A stretch of DNA of 64,000 nt from Arthrobacter sp. ov407. GTDB lineage: Bacteria; Actinomycetota; Actinomycetes; Actinomycetales; Micrococcaceae. Below the pieces are notes generated by a model that saw nothing but the letters and a program-made list of their open reading frames with translations, was not told the DNA's origin and did no database searches. A program made the position numbers and the translations under genes. The stretch lies in assembly GCF_900102895.1 (NCBI RefSeq), contig NZ_FNGD01000002.1:186001-250000 (forward strand), given 5' to 3'. Below are positions 1 through 7,013 of the stretch, piece after piece. Within the stretch, counting starts at the first letter, position 1, and every line of letters begins with the position of its first letter.

Positions 1-287
1 ACCACACCATCGCGGCCATGGTGCTGGACGCGCTGAACGTCGAGCACACCCTCCAGCCGCTCGCCCCCAAACCCCTGCCGCAGCGCGGTTGGCGCGAGGC
101 GCGCAGCGGGGACCTGGTGTGGGCCAAGGAGTATTTTGTCCCCTGGGTGGTGCGGCGCCTGCGGCACCGTTCCTCGGGCGACGGCGTGACGGCCAAGCGG
201 CCCCTGGCCGGCCCGGTGTTCGGTCCCGGCGTTCCGCTCGGCTCCGGCGAAGGCCCACCCGGCGCCGAGGACCCCGTACGATCCTGA
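1..287 (+). CDS. C-terminal end of SGNH/GDSL-type hydrolase (5' partial)
   Basis: The frame is open from the window edge (first whole codon at base 3) to a TGA at 285-287, giving 94 residues of a C-terminus. It contains HTIAAMVLDALNVEHTL followed by a Trp/Arg-rich stretch (WREAR, WAKEYFVPWVVRRLR) and an SSGD segment. From memory, this resembles the tail of actinobacterial SGNH/GDSL esterase-lipase family proteins, where the catalytic Asp-x-x-His block lies just upstream of such a tail. That block is outside the window, so the family call rests on tail similarity only. The internal ATG at 18 is not a natural start because the coding character continues upstream of it. Confidence 0.5.
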   Translation, partial: HTIAAMVLDALNVEHTLQPLAPKPLPQRGWREARSGDLVWAKEYFVPWVVRRLRHRSSGDGVTAKRPLAGPVFGPGVPLGSGEGPPGAEDPVRS

Positions 288-365
288 GGCTGCGGTCCTG
301 AGCCTGCGGTCCTGAGGCTGCGGTCCTGAGCCTGCGGTCCTGAGGCTGCGGTCCTGAGCCTGCGG
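282..365. repeat. Six tandem copies of a 14-bp unit (28-bp alternating period)
   Basis: Six head-to-tail copies of TCCTGAGSCTGCGG run without interruption from 282 to 365. The single variable base alternates G, C, G, C, G, C, so the true period is 28 bp. The array begins at the stop codon of the upstream hydrolase: the first TCCTGA supplies its last Ser codon and the TGA. It ends about 80 bp before the next gene. Each unit carries a TGA, so the array cannot be read through in the upstream frame. The function is unknown; slippage-prone simple repeat is the default explanation. Confidence 0.9.
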
Positions 366-447
366 GGCATAAGCTGGAGGGACACTTCTCCGGCCCTACA
401 GATGAGCCCGCAGACGAGAAGGCCCAGCAGCTGAAAGGCCGAGTACC

Positions 448-1065
448 GTGAGTATGTTCTTCTGGATCATCGTGTTGTCGTTCCTGATTCCCGTGGCAAT
501 GCGCCTCTACCGCCGGTCCGTCCGCGGCCGGAACCAGGGCACGCCGGGACAGTTCGGCCCGTTCCCCGGTAGCCAGAACAACCCCGGTAACCAGAACAAC
601 CAGCCGCGGGATGGCTACACGCAGCAGGACTACTTTGGCGGCTTCGGCCAGCTGGGCGCCCCGAAGCAGCCGGGACCGGCCAACCAGCCGTACCCCAACC
701 AGCCGTACCCCGACCAGCAGTACCCCAATGCGCAGTACCCCAGTCCCCGGTTCCCCAACCAACCGTTCCCGAGCGAGCCGTACCCCGGTCAGCAGTACCC
801 CGGGCCGGCGGGCTACCAGTCCCCCGTTCCCTACGAGGACAGCCCCGAGTACCTGAACAACCCGCCGCAACCGCAGCGGCAGGCGCCCCCAACTGCCCCG
901 GCGCCGGCAGCGGGACAGCCGCAGGCACCCCAGACTCCCCAGCCGCCGGCGGCCGCTCAGGGCTACCGGGCCCGCAAGCTGGCTGAACTCGACCAGCAGT
1001 ACAGCGACGGCAAGCTGTCCATGGAGGACTACATGGCCCAGCGCGCTGAAATCATGAAGGGCTAG
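448..1065 (+). CDS. Membrane-anchored Pro/Gln/Tyr-rich protein with SHOCT-like C-terminus
   Basis: The 205-residue protein has three parts. Residues 1-20 form one hydrophobic segment (FFWIIVLSFLIPVAM) followed by Arg-rich RLYRRSVRGR, so the rest is probably cytoplasmic. Residues 30-165 are low complexity, rich in Pro, Gln, Asn and Tyr, with a repeated QPYPNQ/QQYPN pattern. The last 30 residues (RARKLAELDQQYSDGKLSMEDY) resemble SHOCT-type short C-terminal domains, which have been linked to oligomerisation. Translation starts at GTG 448 or ATG 454; GAAAGG lies just upstream of the GTG. The 3' end overlaps the convergent isochorismatase-fold gene by 14 bp. Function unknown; a scaffold or membrane-organising role is only inference. 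Confidence 0.75.
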   Translation: MSMFFWIIVLSFLIPVAMRLYRRSVRGRNQGTPGQFGPFPGSQNNPGNQNNQPRDGYTQQDYFGGFGQLGAPKQPGPANQPYPNQPYPDQQYPNAQYPSPRFPNQPFPSEPYPGQQYPGPAGYQSPVPYEDSPEYLNNPPQPQRQAPPTAPAPAAGQPQAPQTPQPPAAAQGYRARKLAELDQQYSDGKLSMEDYMAQRAEIMKG

Positions 1066-1642
1066 GCTCTGAAGGGCTAGGATCTGAAGGGCCGGCGAAG
1101 TCGACGTCGACCGCGTTGACCGTTCCCGCCGTCCGCCCCGGGGCCTTGTGGTACTGCCAGTACAAGTTGGTGTGGGCCACCACCAGTTCCGGCGGCGGCG
1201 CGCCATAATCGCTCAGGTCCTCGGTGGTGTGCGCGTCGGCGACCAGCGTGACATCGTAGCCGCGCGTGATCGCGCCGTGCAGGGTCGAGCGGATGCACTC
1301 GTCGGTCTGCGCACCGGCCAGGAAGAAACGGCCGATGCCGCGACCGGCCAGCACGGACTCCAGATCGGTGGCCTCGAACGCGTCGCTGTATTCCTTGGCC
1401 ACGAGCGGCTCCGAACCGCGGCGCGCGAGCTCCGGCACGTACTGCCATCCGTCGCTGCCGCGCGGGAGTTCCTCGCCGCTGTGCTGCACCCAGATGACGT
1501 CCACCCCGGCACCGCGCGCCTTATCCACGAGGGCGGCGATGGTCGCGACGACGTCGTCGCGGCGGTAGGCCTCCGCGACGACGCCGACCTGCATATCGAC
1601 GACGAGCAGCGCCGTGTTGGGGCGGTTGATGAGCGTGGTCAT
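1052..1642 (-). CDS. Isochorismatase-family cysteine hydrolase
   Basis: The protein (196 aa) has the isochorismatase-like hydrolase fold. Its probable catalytic triad is visible: Asp in LLVVDMQ near residue 16, Lys in VAKEYSDAF near residue 83, and Cys in GAQTDECIRSTLHGA near residue 115. Members of this family hydrolyse amides or vinyl ethers (nicotinamidase, ureidoacrylate hydrolase, isochorismatase); the sequence does not settle the substrate. The C-terminal GPSDPSPSEPSPS is not part of the fold. It comes from short direct repeats (ctgaagggctagg-like) at 1060-1090 that also provide the stop of the convergent upstream gene, giving a 14-bp tail-to-tail overlap. An earlier natural end may have been lost when those repeats expanded. 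Confidence 0.88.
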   Translation of the reverse strand: MTTLINRPNTALLVVDMQVGVVAEAYRRDDVVATIAALVDKARGAGVDVIWVQHSGEELPRGSDGWQYVPELARRGSEPLVAKEYSDAFEATDLESVLAGRGIGRFFLAGAQTDECIRSTLHGAITRGYDVTLVADAHTTEDLSDYGAPPPELVVAHTNLYWQYHKAPGRTAGTVNAVDVDFAGPSDPSPSEPSPS

Positions 1643-1696
1643 GGTGCCTCCCGGATCGTGGCTTTCCCTGCCTGCCTACTCTATTCCCGGAGCCCG

Positions 1697-1768
1697 AAAG
1701 CAACGAGGGGTCACCCGCACCCTGATCCGTTGCCGGATGGGCGCGAAGTGACCCCGCGTTGCTTGGAA
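1697..1768. repeat. Dispersed palindromic element, copy 1
   Basis: A two-tier inverted repeat. The outer arms are GCAACGAGGGGTCAC and GTGACCCCGCGTTGC. An inner pair (GATCCG/CGGATG-like) encloses a short loop. A second copy with nearly the same outer arms but a diverged interior is at 22183-22252. Both copies lie just downstream of a minus-strand gene: this one starts 26 bp past the mmsA stop. It could act as a transcription terminator hairpin, but the conservation of the arms at two loci suggests a repeated element. Confidence 0.8.
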
Positions 1769-1793
1769 GTTGCTTGGAAACGGAGAAGAAGTG

Positions 1794-3278
1794 TCAGTCG
1801 ACCTGGGGGAAGCCGAGGTCGATCACCGAGGTGGACGGGTCCGGCCAGCGGGTGGTGACCACCTTGCCGCGGGTGTAGAAGCGGATGCTTTCGGGGCCGT
1901 ACATGTGGGTGTCGCCGAAGAGCGAATTCTTCCAGCCGCCGAACGAGAAGGTGCCCACCGGCACCGGGATGGGCACGTTGACGCCCACCATGCCGGCCTC
2001 GACGTCGAACTCGAACTGCCGGGCGGCGCCGCCGTCGCGGGTGAAGATGGCCACGCCGTTGCCGAACTCGTTGTCGTTGACCAGCTTCACGGCGTCGGCG
2101 TAGGTCTCGACGCGGACCACCGAGAGGACGGGGCCGAAGATCTCGTCGTCGTAGACCTTCATGCCGGGCTTGACGTGGTCGATCAGGCTGACGCCGATGA
2201 AGAAGCCGTTGGAGTCGAATTCGTGATCGCGGCCGTCCACCACCACGGTGGCGCCTTCGTTGGCCGCGCCGGCAACGTAAGAGGCCACCTTGTCGCGGTG
2301 CTCGGCCGTGATGAGCGGGCCCATCTGGGAGGCCGGGTCCGTGCCCGGGCCAATCGTGAGCGTGGCCATGCGGGTGCTGATCGCGTCCACAAGCTCATCG
2401 GCGATGCTGCCCACGGCGACCAGGACGCTGACTGCCATGCAGCGCTCCCCGGCGGAACCGTAGGCGGCCGAGACGGCGGCGTCCGCGGCCATGTTGAGGT
2501 CCGCATCCGGCAGGACCACCATGTGGTTCTTCGCGCCTCCCAGGGCCTGGACGCGCTTGCCGTGATCGGCGGCGCGCTTGTAGATGGACTGCGCGATCGG
2601 CGTCGAGCCGACAAAGCTGACGGCCTTGACCTCGGGGTGTTCCAGCAGGACGTCCACGGCCTCCTTGTCGCCGTGGACCACGTTGAGCACGCCAGCCGGC
2701 AGCCCGGCCTCGGCGAAGACCTGGGCGATGAAGATGGCGGAAGACGGGTCCTTTTCGCTGGGCTTGAGCAGCACGGTGTTGCCGCAGGCCAGGGCGCTGC
2801 CGATCATCCACAACGGCACCATGGCCGGGAAGTTGAAGGGCGTGATGCAGGCGACGACGCCGACCGGCTGGCGGACCGAGTGCACGTCGACGCCGCCGGA
2901 GACCTGCTCGGAGCGCTCGCCTTTGAGCATGTGGGACAGCCCGGTGGCGAATTCGATGTTCTCCAGTCCGCGGGTGATTTCACCTTCCGCATCCGAGAGG
3001 ACCTTGCCGTGCTCGCTGGTCAGCAGGGCGGCCAGTTCGGGCCGGCGCTGCATGAGCAGTTCACGCACCTTGAAGAAAATGCCGGTGCGCTTGGCCAGGC
3101 TCGTGGCGCGCCAGCCGGGCAGGGCGGCGCGGGCGGCCTCGATGGCTTCCTCGACGCGGGCGGCAGAGGCCAGGGCCACCTCTTTCTCCTGCTCGCCCGT
3201 GGCGGGGTTGAAGACGGGGCCGAAGCGCTCGGCGTAGGAAATCAGGGCGCCGTTGATGAAGTGCGGAATGCGTTCCAT
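1794..3278 (-). CDS. mmsA: CoA-acylating methylmalonate-semialdehyde dehydrogenase
   Basis: The enzyme converts methylmalonate semialdehyde (or malonate semialdehyde) plus CoA and NAD+ to propionyl-CoA (or acetyl-CoA), the last step of valine catabolism. The 494-residue length fits the family. Features seen: ITPFNFPAMVPLWM near 145-158, the NAD-binding stretch SFVGSTPIAQ near 221-230, and the nucleophile Cys280 in AGERCMAVS. The general-base Glu of ordinary aldehyde dehydrogenases is replaced by Asn251 (GGAKNHM), which is typical of MmsA and supports CoA-dependent chemistry. It lies 90 bp downstream of mmsB on the same strand, presumably in one operon controlled by the divergent LysR gene. 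Confidence 0.96.
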   Translation of the reverse strand: MERIPHFINGALISYAERFGPVFNPATGEQEKEVALASAARVEEAIEAARAALPGWRATSLAKRTGIFFKVRELLMQRRPELAALLTSEHGKVLSDAEGEITRGLENIEFATGLSHMLKGERSEQVSGGVDVHSVRQPVGVVACITPFNFPAMVPLWMIGSALACGNTVLLKPSEKDPSSAIFIAQVFAEAGLPAGVLNVVHGDKEAVDVLLEHPEVKAVSFVGSTPIAQSIYKRAADHGKRVQALGGAKNHMVVLPDADLNMAADAAVSAAYGSAGERCMAVSVLVAVGSIADELVDAISTRMATLTIGPGTDPASQMGPLITAEHRDKVASYVAGAANEGATVVVDGRDHEFDSNGFFIGVSLIDHVKPGMKVYDDEIFGPVLSVVRVETYADAVKLVNDNEFGNGVAIFTRDGGAARQFEFDVEAGMVGVNVPIPVPVGTFSFGGWKNSLFGDTHMYGPESIRFYTRGKVVTTRWPDPSTSVIDLGFPQVD

Positions 3279-3368
3279 GGGTGGGTCTCTTTCGTGAAGG
3301 GCAGGCCGTGAAGTGGTGGGCCAGTGAAGTTGTGGGCCCTAAAGGGTTGGGCCCTGTTGGGGGGACGC

Positions 3369-4271
3369 CTAGTTGGCGGGGTCGAGGGTACCGTCGACGA
3401 GCTTGACGATCATCGAGCAGTCCTGGCCGGACTGGCCGGAGTCGATGAGCCGCTGGAAGAGCTGCTGGACGTGCTCGCCGATTTCCAGCGGGGTGCCGGT
3501 GTCGCGCGCGGCGCTGATGGCCAAGCCAATGTCCTTGTTGGCCAGCTCCGTGGTGAAGGTCGGGGCGAAGTCGTTGTTGGATGCCGCGGTGGGCACGACG
3601 CCGGCCACGGGGTACCAGGTGCGCAGCGCCCAGCTGTCGCCTGAGGAGACCGAGGCGATGTCCCAGAAAACCTGCTTGTCCAGGCCGAGGCGGTCGGCGA
3701 GGACGGCGCCCTCGGCGGTGGAGGCGAGGTTGATGAAGAGCATGAGGTTGTTGCAGATCTTCGCGGCCTGGCCGGTGGTGGGGCCGCCGGTGGGGATGAT
3801 GTTGGCCGCCATGGGGCGGATGTATTCGGTGGCCTCGGCAACGGCGCCGGCCTCGCCTCCGATCATGAACGTCAGGGTGGCGGCCTTCGCGCCGCTCATG
3901 CCGCCCGAGACGGGAGCGTCGACAAAGCGGAAGCCGGCGGCAGCGGCGGCGTCGTGCAGGGCCTGCGCGGAGGCAATATCGATGGTGGAGGAATCCACCA
4001 GCAGGGTCCGGGTATCGGCGTGGGCCAGGACGCCGTCCTCGCCGAGGTACACGGCGCGGGCGTGCTCGCCCTTGGGGAGCATGGTGAAGACGACGTCGGC
4101 GCCGGCGACGGCCTCGGCGATGCTGCCGGCGGCTTTGACTCCCCCGGCCTCGGCGGCGGCAACGGCTGCGGTGTTGAGGTCGAACCCGCGGACCTCATGT
4201 CCGGCGTTTGAGAGGTTGACGGACATGGACCCGCCCATGTTTCCGAGTCCGATCCAGGCGATGACTGCCAT
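3369..4271 (-). CDS. mmsB: 3-hydroxyisobutyrate dehydrogenase
   Basis: This NAD-dependent enzyme oxidises 3-hydroxyisobutyrate to methylmalonate semialdehyde, the substrate of the neighbouring MmsA. The 300-residue protein has the beta-hydroxyacid dehydrogenase layout: Rossmann motif GLGNMGG at residues 8-14, substrate-binding DAPVSGG at 118-124, and catalytic Lys171 in GQAAKICNNLM. It is the first gene of the mmsB-mmsA pair on the minus strand. The start (ATG at 4271) places the dinucleotide motif at the normal distance from the N-terminus. A 192-bp intergenic region separates it from the divergent LysR regulator and holds a palindromic operator candidate. Confidence 0.95.
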   Translation of the reverse strand: MAVIAWIGLGNMGGSMSVNLSNAGHEVRGFDLNTAAVAAAEAGGVKAAGSIAEAVAGADVVFTMLPKGEHARAVYLGEDGVLAHADTRTLLVDSSTIDIASAQALHDAAAAAGFRFVDAPVSGGMSGAKAATLTFMIGGEAGAVAEATEYIRPMAANIIPTGGPTTGQAAKICNNLMLFINLASTAEGAVLADRLGLDKQVFWDIASVSSGDSWALRTWYPVAGVVPTAASNNDFAPTFTTELANKDIGLAISAARDTGTPLEIGEHVQQLFQRLIDSGQSGQDCSMIVKLVDGTLDPAN

Positions 4272-4390
4272 GGCTTAAGCTCCTTTGCTTTGATGTGCTG
4301 CCGGGTGCTTCGGCCTGAAAGCCGACACCCTCGCTGTCAACCATCACACCCCTGATAGAGTGCAATCAAGGGAAAAAATCACAGATGCCA

Positions 4391-4406
4391 TGTGCACAGA
4401 TGCACA
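4391..4406. promoter_or_regulatory. Operator candidate TGTGCA-N4-TGCACA
   Basis: A perfect 6-bp inverted repeat with a 4-bp spacer, between mmsB and the divergent LysR gene, 57 bp ahead of the chosen LysR start. It is a plausible site for the LysR protein or for another repressor. Similar arms recur at 6987-7002 and 43699-43712. Confidence 0.45.
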
Positions 4407-4463
4407 CAGGCGGCGCCGGCTCCCGTATCCGTTGACGACACACTCGCTGAAGAGGGGACAAAA

Positions 4464-5369
4464 GTGGACTTGCGACGGCTTCCCAGCCCTGATGACCTGC
4501 TGATCCTCTTGACAGTGGCGCGACTGGGCCGGTTCAACGCGGTGGCGGAGACGCTGGGCACGACCCACACCACCATCTCCCGCCGCGTCCTCGCCCTGGA
4601 CAAGCAGCTCGGCGGCCGGACGCTGGAACGCAGCCCACACGGCTGGGAGCTGACCGAACTCGGCAGCCAGGCCGTCGCGGCCGCGGAGGCCATCGAGGGC
4701 ACTCTCGGCGCCCTGTCCAGCAGCATTGCCCGGTCCGGCGACGTGGTCTCCGGCCTTGTCCGGATCAGCACCCCGGATGCCTTCGGCGCCGAATTCCTGG
4801 CCCCGGCGCTCGTACGGCTGCAGAAGGCGAATCCGCTGCTCAACGTCGAGCTGCTCAGCGCCACACGCAAGGTCAGCCAAAACCGCTCCGGCGTGGACCT
4901 GGAAGTGGTGGTGGGCAACATGGACACCGCAAACGCCCAGGCCATCTTCCTGAGCAACTATTTCCTCAGGCTCTACGCCAGTCCCGGATATGCGCAGGAG
5001 CACGGGCTTCCGGCAACGCTCGACGACGTCCGGCAGCACGGCTTTGTCTCCTACGTGGAGTCGGCGCTCCAGGTGGCCGAGCTGGGGCACCGGTCCACGC
5101 AACTGCCGGTGCCGCGGTCCAGCTTCCAGGCCACAAGCGTCTTCGCCCAGCTGGAGGCCGTCCGGCGGGGCGCCGGGATAGGCCTGCTCCCCAACTTCCT
5201 CGTGGCCGGCCGGTCCGGCTTCCTGCCCGTGTTGCCGGACGATTTTCAGCGTCAGCTGCCCATCTGGGCAGTGGCCCGGCCGGAGTCGCTGCGTTCAGCC
5301 CCCGTCCGTGCCGTGCTGGAGGCGATCCGGACCGAGATTGCCGACCGCCAGGCAGTCCTGGCAGGCTGA
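4464..5369 (+). CDS. LysR-family transcriptional regulator, probable mmsBA regulator
   Basis: The 301-residue protein has an N-terminal winged helix-turn-helix (residues 5-65; LGRFNAVAETLGTTHTTISR is the HTH core) followed by a LysR effector-binding domain. I chose GTG 4464 because AGAGGGG lies 6-12 bases upstream and because LysR proteins begin close to the HTH; the upstream ATG at 4392 would add 24 unlike residues. The gene is divergent from mmsB, the usual arrangement for a LysR regulator and its target, so control of valine catabolism is inferred. The next gene on the plus side is convergent, with a strong terminator between. Confidence 0.88.
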   Translation: MDLRRLPSPDDLLILLTVARLGRFNAVAETLGTTHTTISRRVLALDKQLGGRTLERSPHGWELTELGSQAVAAAEAIEGTLGALSSSIARSGDVVSGLVRISTPDAFGAEFLAPALVRLQKANPLLNVELLSATRKVSQNRSGVDLEVVVGNMDTANAQAIFLSNYFLRLYASPGYAQEHGLPATLDDVRQHGFVSYVESALQVAELGHRSTQLPVPRSSFQATSVFAQLEAVRRGAGIGLLPNFLVAGRSGFLPVLPDDFQRQLPIWAVARPESLRSAPVRAVLEAIRTEIADRQAVLAG

Positions 5370-5396
5370 GAAATCCTGGCGGGCTGAGCCGGCACA

Positions 5397-5447
5397 AACG
5401 GCAACAGCCCGGACCCCGCAGTGCGGGATCCGGGCTGTTGCCGTTTT
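5397..5447. terminator. Bidirectional rho-independent terminator
   Basis: A long hairpin with 17-bp outer arms (AACGGCAACAGCCCGGA and its complement), an inner CCCGC/GCGGG stem, and T-runs on both sides. It separates the LysR gene (plus) from the convergent MFS gene (minus) and should stop transcription from both. Confidence 0.92.
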
Positions 5448-5467
5448 AATTCGATGTTGCTTCTTGC

Positions 5468-6847
5468 CTACTTCTTGGAGGCGGCGAGGAGGTCCGCGGT
5501 GCCCCGGGCGTCGGCTGCGTCGACGTCGCGGAGCGCGATGCCGCGGGTTTCCTTCAGGAAGTACACCGCAACCATCGTGACCACACAGGCGCCGAGGAGA
5601 TAGATGGCCACCGGGACGGAGGACTTGTACTGGCTCAGCAGGGCGACGGCGATGATCGGAGCCAGCGAACCGGCCACAATCGAGGTGACCTGGTAGCCCA
5701 GCGAGACACCGGAGTACCGCATCCGGGTCGGGAACATTTCGGCCATGAGGGCCGGCTGACCGGCGTACATGAGGGAGTGGAACAGCAGACCGATGGTGAT
5801 CGCAGCGAGGATGACGAGGTCGTTCTTGGTGTCCATCATCGGGAAGGCGAAGAAGCCCCATGTGCCGCCGAGGACGGCGCCGGCCATGTAGACCGGTTTG
5901 CGGCCGACGTTGTCCGAGAGCTTGCCGACCATGGGGATCACGGCGAAGTGGACGACGTGCGCGACCAGCAGCAGGAGCAGGATCCGCGAGGTGTCCGTCT
6001 GGACGACGACCTTCAGGTAGGTAATGGAGAAGGTGACCACAAGGTAGTAGAGGATGTTCTCGGCGAAGCGCAGGCCCATCGCGGTGAAGACGCCGCGCGG
6101 GTAGCGGCGGAAGACCTCGGCCACGCCGTAGCCCTTGTTCTCAACGGCGACTTCCTTTTGGGCCTCAAGGAAGATGGGAGCGTCCTTGACCTTGGTGCGG
6201 ATGTAGTAGCCGACCAGCACGATCACCGCGGAGAGCCAGAAGGCGACGCGCCAGCCCCAGCTGAGGAAGTCGGCGGAGGACAGCAGGGAGGACAGCGTAA
6301 ACAGCACGGCGGTGGCGAGCAGGTTGCCGAGCGGAACGGCAGACTGCGGCCAGCTGGCCCAGAAACCGCGGGACTTGCTGGGGCTGTGCTCTGCGACGAG
6401 GAGGACGGCGCCGCCCCATTCACCGCCGACGGCGAAGCCCTGGGCGAAGCGCAGGAAGACCAGCAGCGCCGGGGCCCAGTAGCCGATCTGCGCGAAGGTG
6501 GGGAGGCAACCCATCGCGAAGGTGGCAACGCCCACCAGGATAATGCTGACCTGGAGCAGCTGCTTGCGGCCGAACTTGTCGCCGAAGTGGCCGAAGACGA
6601 TGCCGCCGATCGGGCGGGCGACGAATCCGACAGCGTAGGTAAGGAACGCGGCGATGATGCCGTCCAGTTCCGTGCCCGAATTGGGGAAGAAGATCTTGCC
6701 GAAGACCAGGGTGGCGGCGGAGGCATAGAGGAAGAATTCATACCACTCAACCACCGTGCCGGCCATGGAGGCCGTTACTACTTTCTTCAGGCCGGACGAT
6801 TTGACGTCCGTTTCTTCAGCGCGCCTCGCGGCGTTTTCCGTACTCAT
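5468..6847 (-). CDS. MFS transporter, metabolite:H+ symporter (MHS) family
   Basis: A 459-residue protein with about 12 membrane segments. It carries the MHS signature: WYEFFLY at the end of the N-terminal region, the loop 2-3 motif GHFGDKFGRKQLL, and RFAQGFAVGGEWGGA near TM4. MHS proteins (ShiA, KgtP, ProP relatives) import organic acids or zwitterions with protons; the substrate is not readable here. I chose the ATG at 6847 because GAAGGAG sits 6-12 bases upstream; an in-frame ATG 81 bases further up lacks a site. The promoter region contains a TGTGCA-N4-TGCAGA site resembling one between mmsB and the LysR gene, so co-regulation with valine catabolism is possible. Confidence 0.92.
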   Translation of the reverse strand: MSTENAARRAEETDVKSSGLKKVVTASMAGTVVEWYEFFLYASAATLVFGKIFFPNSGTELDGIIAAFLTYAVGFVARPIGGIVFGHFGDKFGRKQLLQVSIILVGVATFAMGCLPTFAQIGYWAPALLVFLRFAQGFAVGGEWGGAVLLVAEHSPSKSRGFWASWPQSAVPLGNLLATAVLFTLSSLLSSADFLSWGWRVAFWLSAVIVLVGYYIRTKVKDAPIFLEAQKEVAVENKGYGVAEVFRRYPRGVFTAMGLRFAENILYYLVVTFSITYLKVVVQTDTSRILLLLLVAHVVHFAVIPMVGKLSDNVGRKPVYMAGAVLGGTWGFFAFPMMDTKNDLVILAAITIGLLFHSLMYAGQPALMAEMFPTRMRYSGVSLGYQVTSIVAGSLAPIIAVALLSQYKSSVPVAIYLLGACVVTMVAVYFLKETRGIALRDVDAADARGTADLLAASKK

Positions 6848-6986
6848 GAGAACTCCTTCGGCGTCGTCTTCGACACCCTGTGGACCATTGGACTGAGGAC
6901 GCCCGTGATGTAGGGCACATGGCGTCATTCTCCATGAGTATGGACGCTCCCGCCCTGAGCATCAACGGCCATTAGTGCAGAGCGCA

Positions 6987-7002
6987 TCTGCAAAAATGCA
7001 CA
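6987..7002. promoter_or_regulatory. Operator candidate upstream of the MHS transporter
   Basis: Read on the minus strand this is TGTGCA-TTTT-TGCAGA, matching 11 of 12 arm bases of the perfect palindrome at 4391-4406. It lies about 140 bp upstream of the transporter start and just downstream of the metX stop. Confidence 0.35.
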
Positions 7003-7013
7003 ACCGATGCTGC

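Noticed and set aside
282..365. CRISPR or integron attachment array
   Set aside because: Units abut directly with no spacers and are only 14 bp long.
1770..3311. A long open frame antisense to mmsA, and similar long antisense frames such as 36842-38971, 39016-40797 and 50189-52129
   Set aside because: In high-GC DNA the opposite frames of real genes stay open by codon bias. The translations are low-complexity (Gly, Arg, Val, His-rich) with no recognisable domains, and the sense genes are certain.
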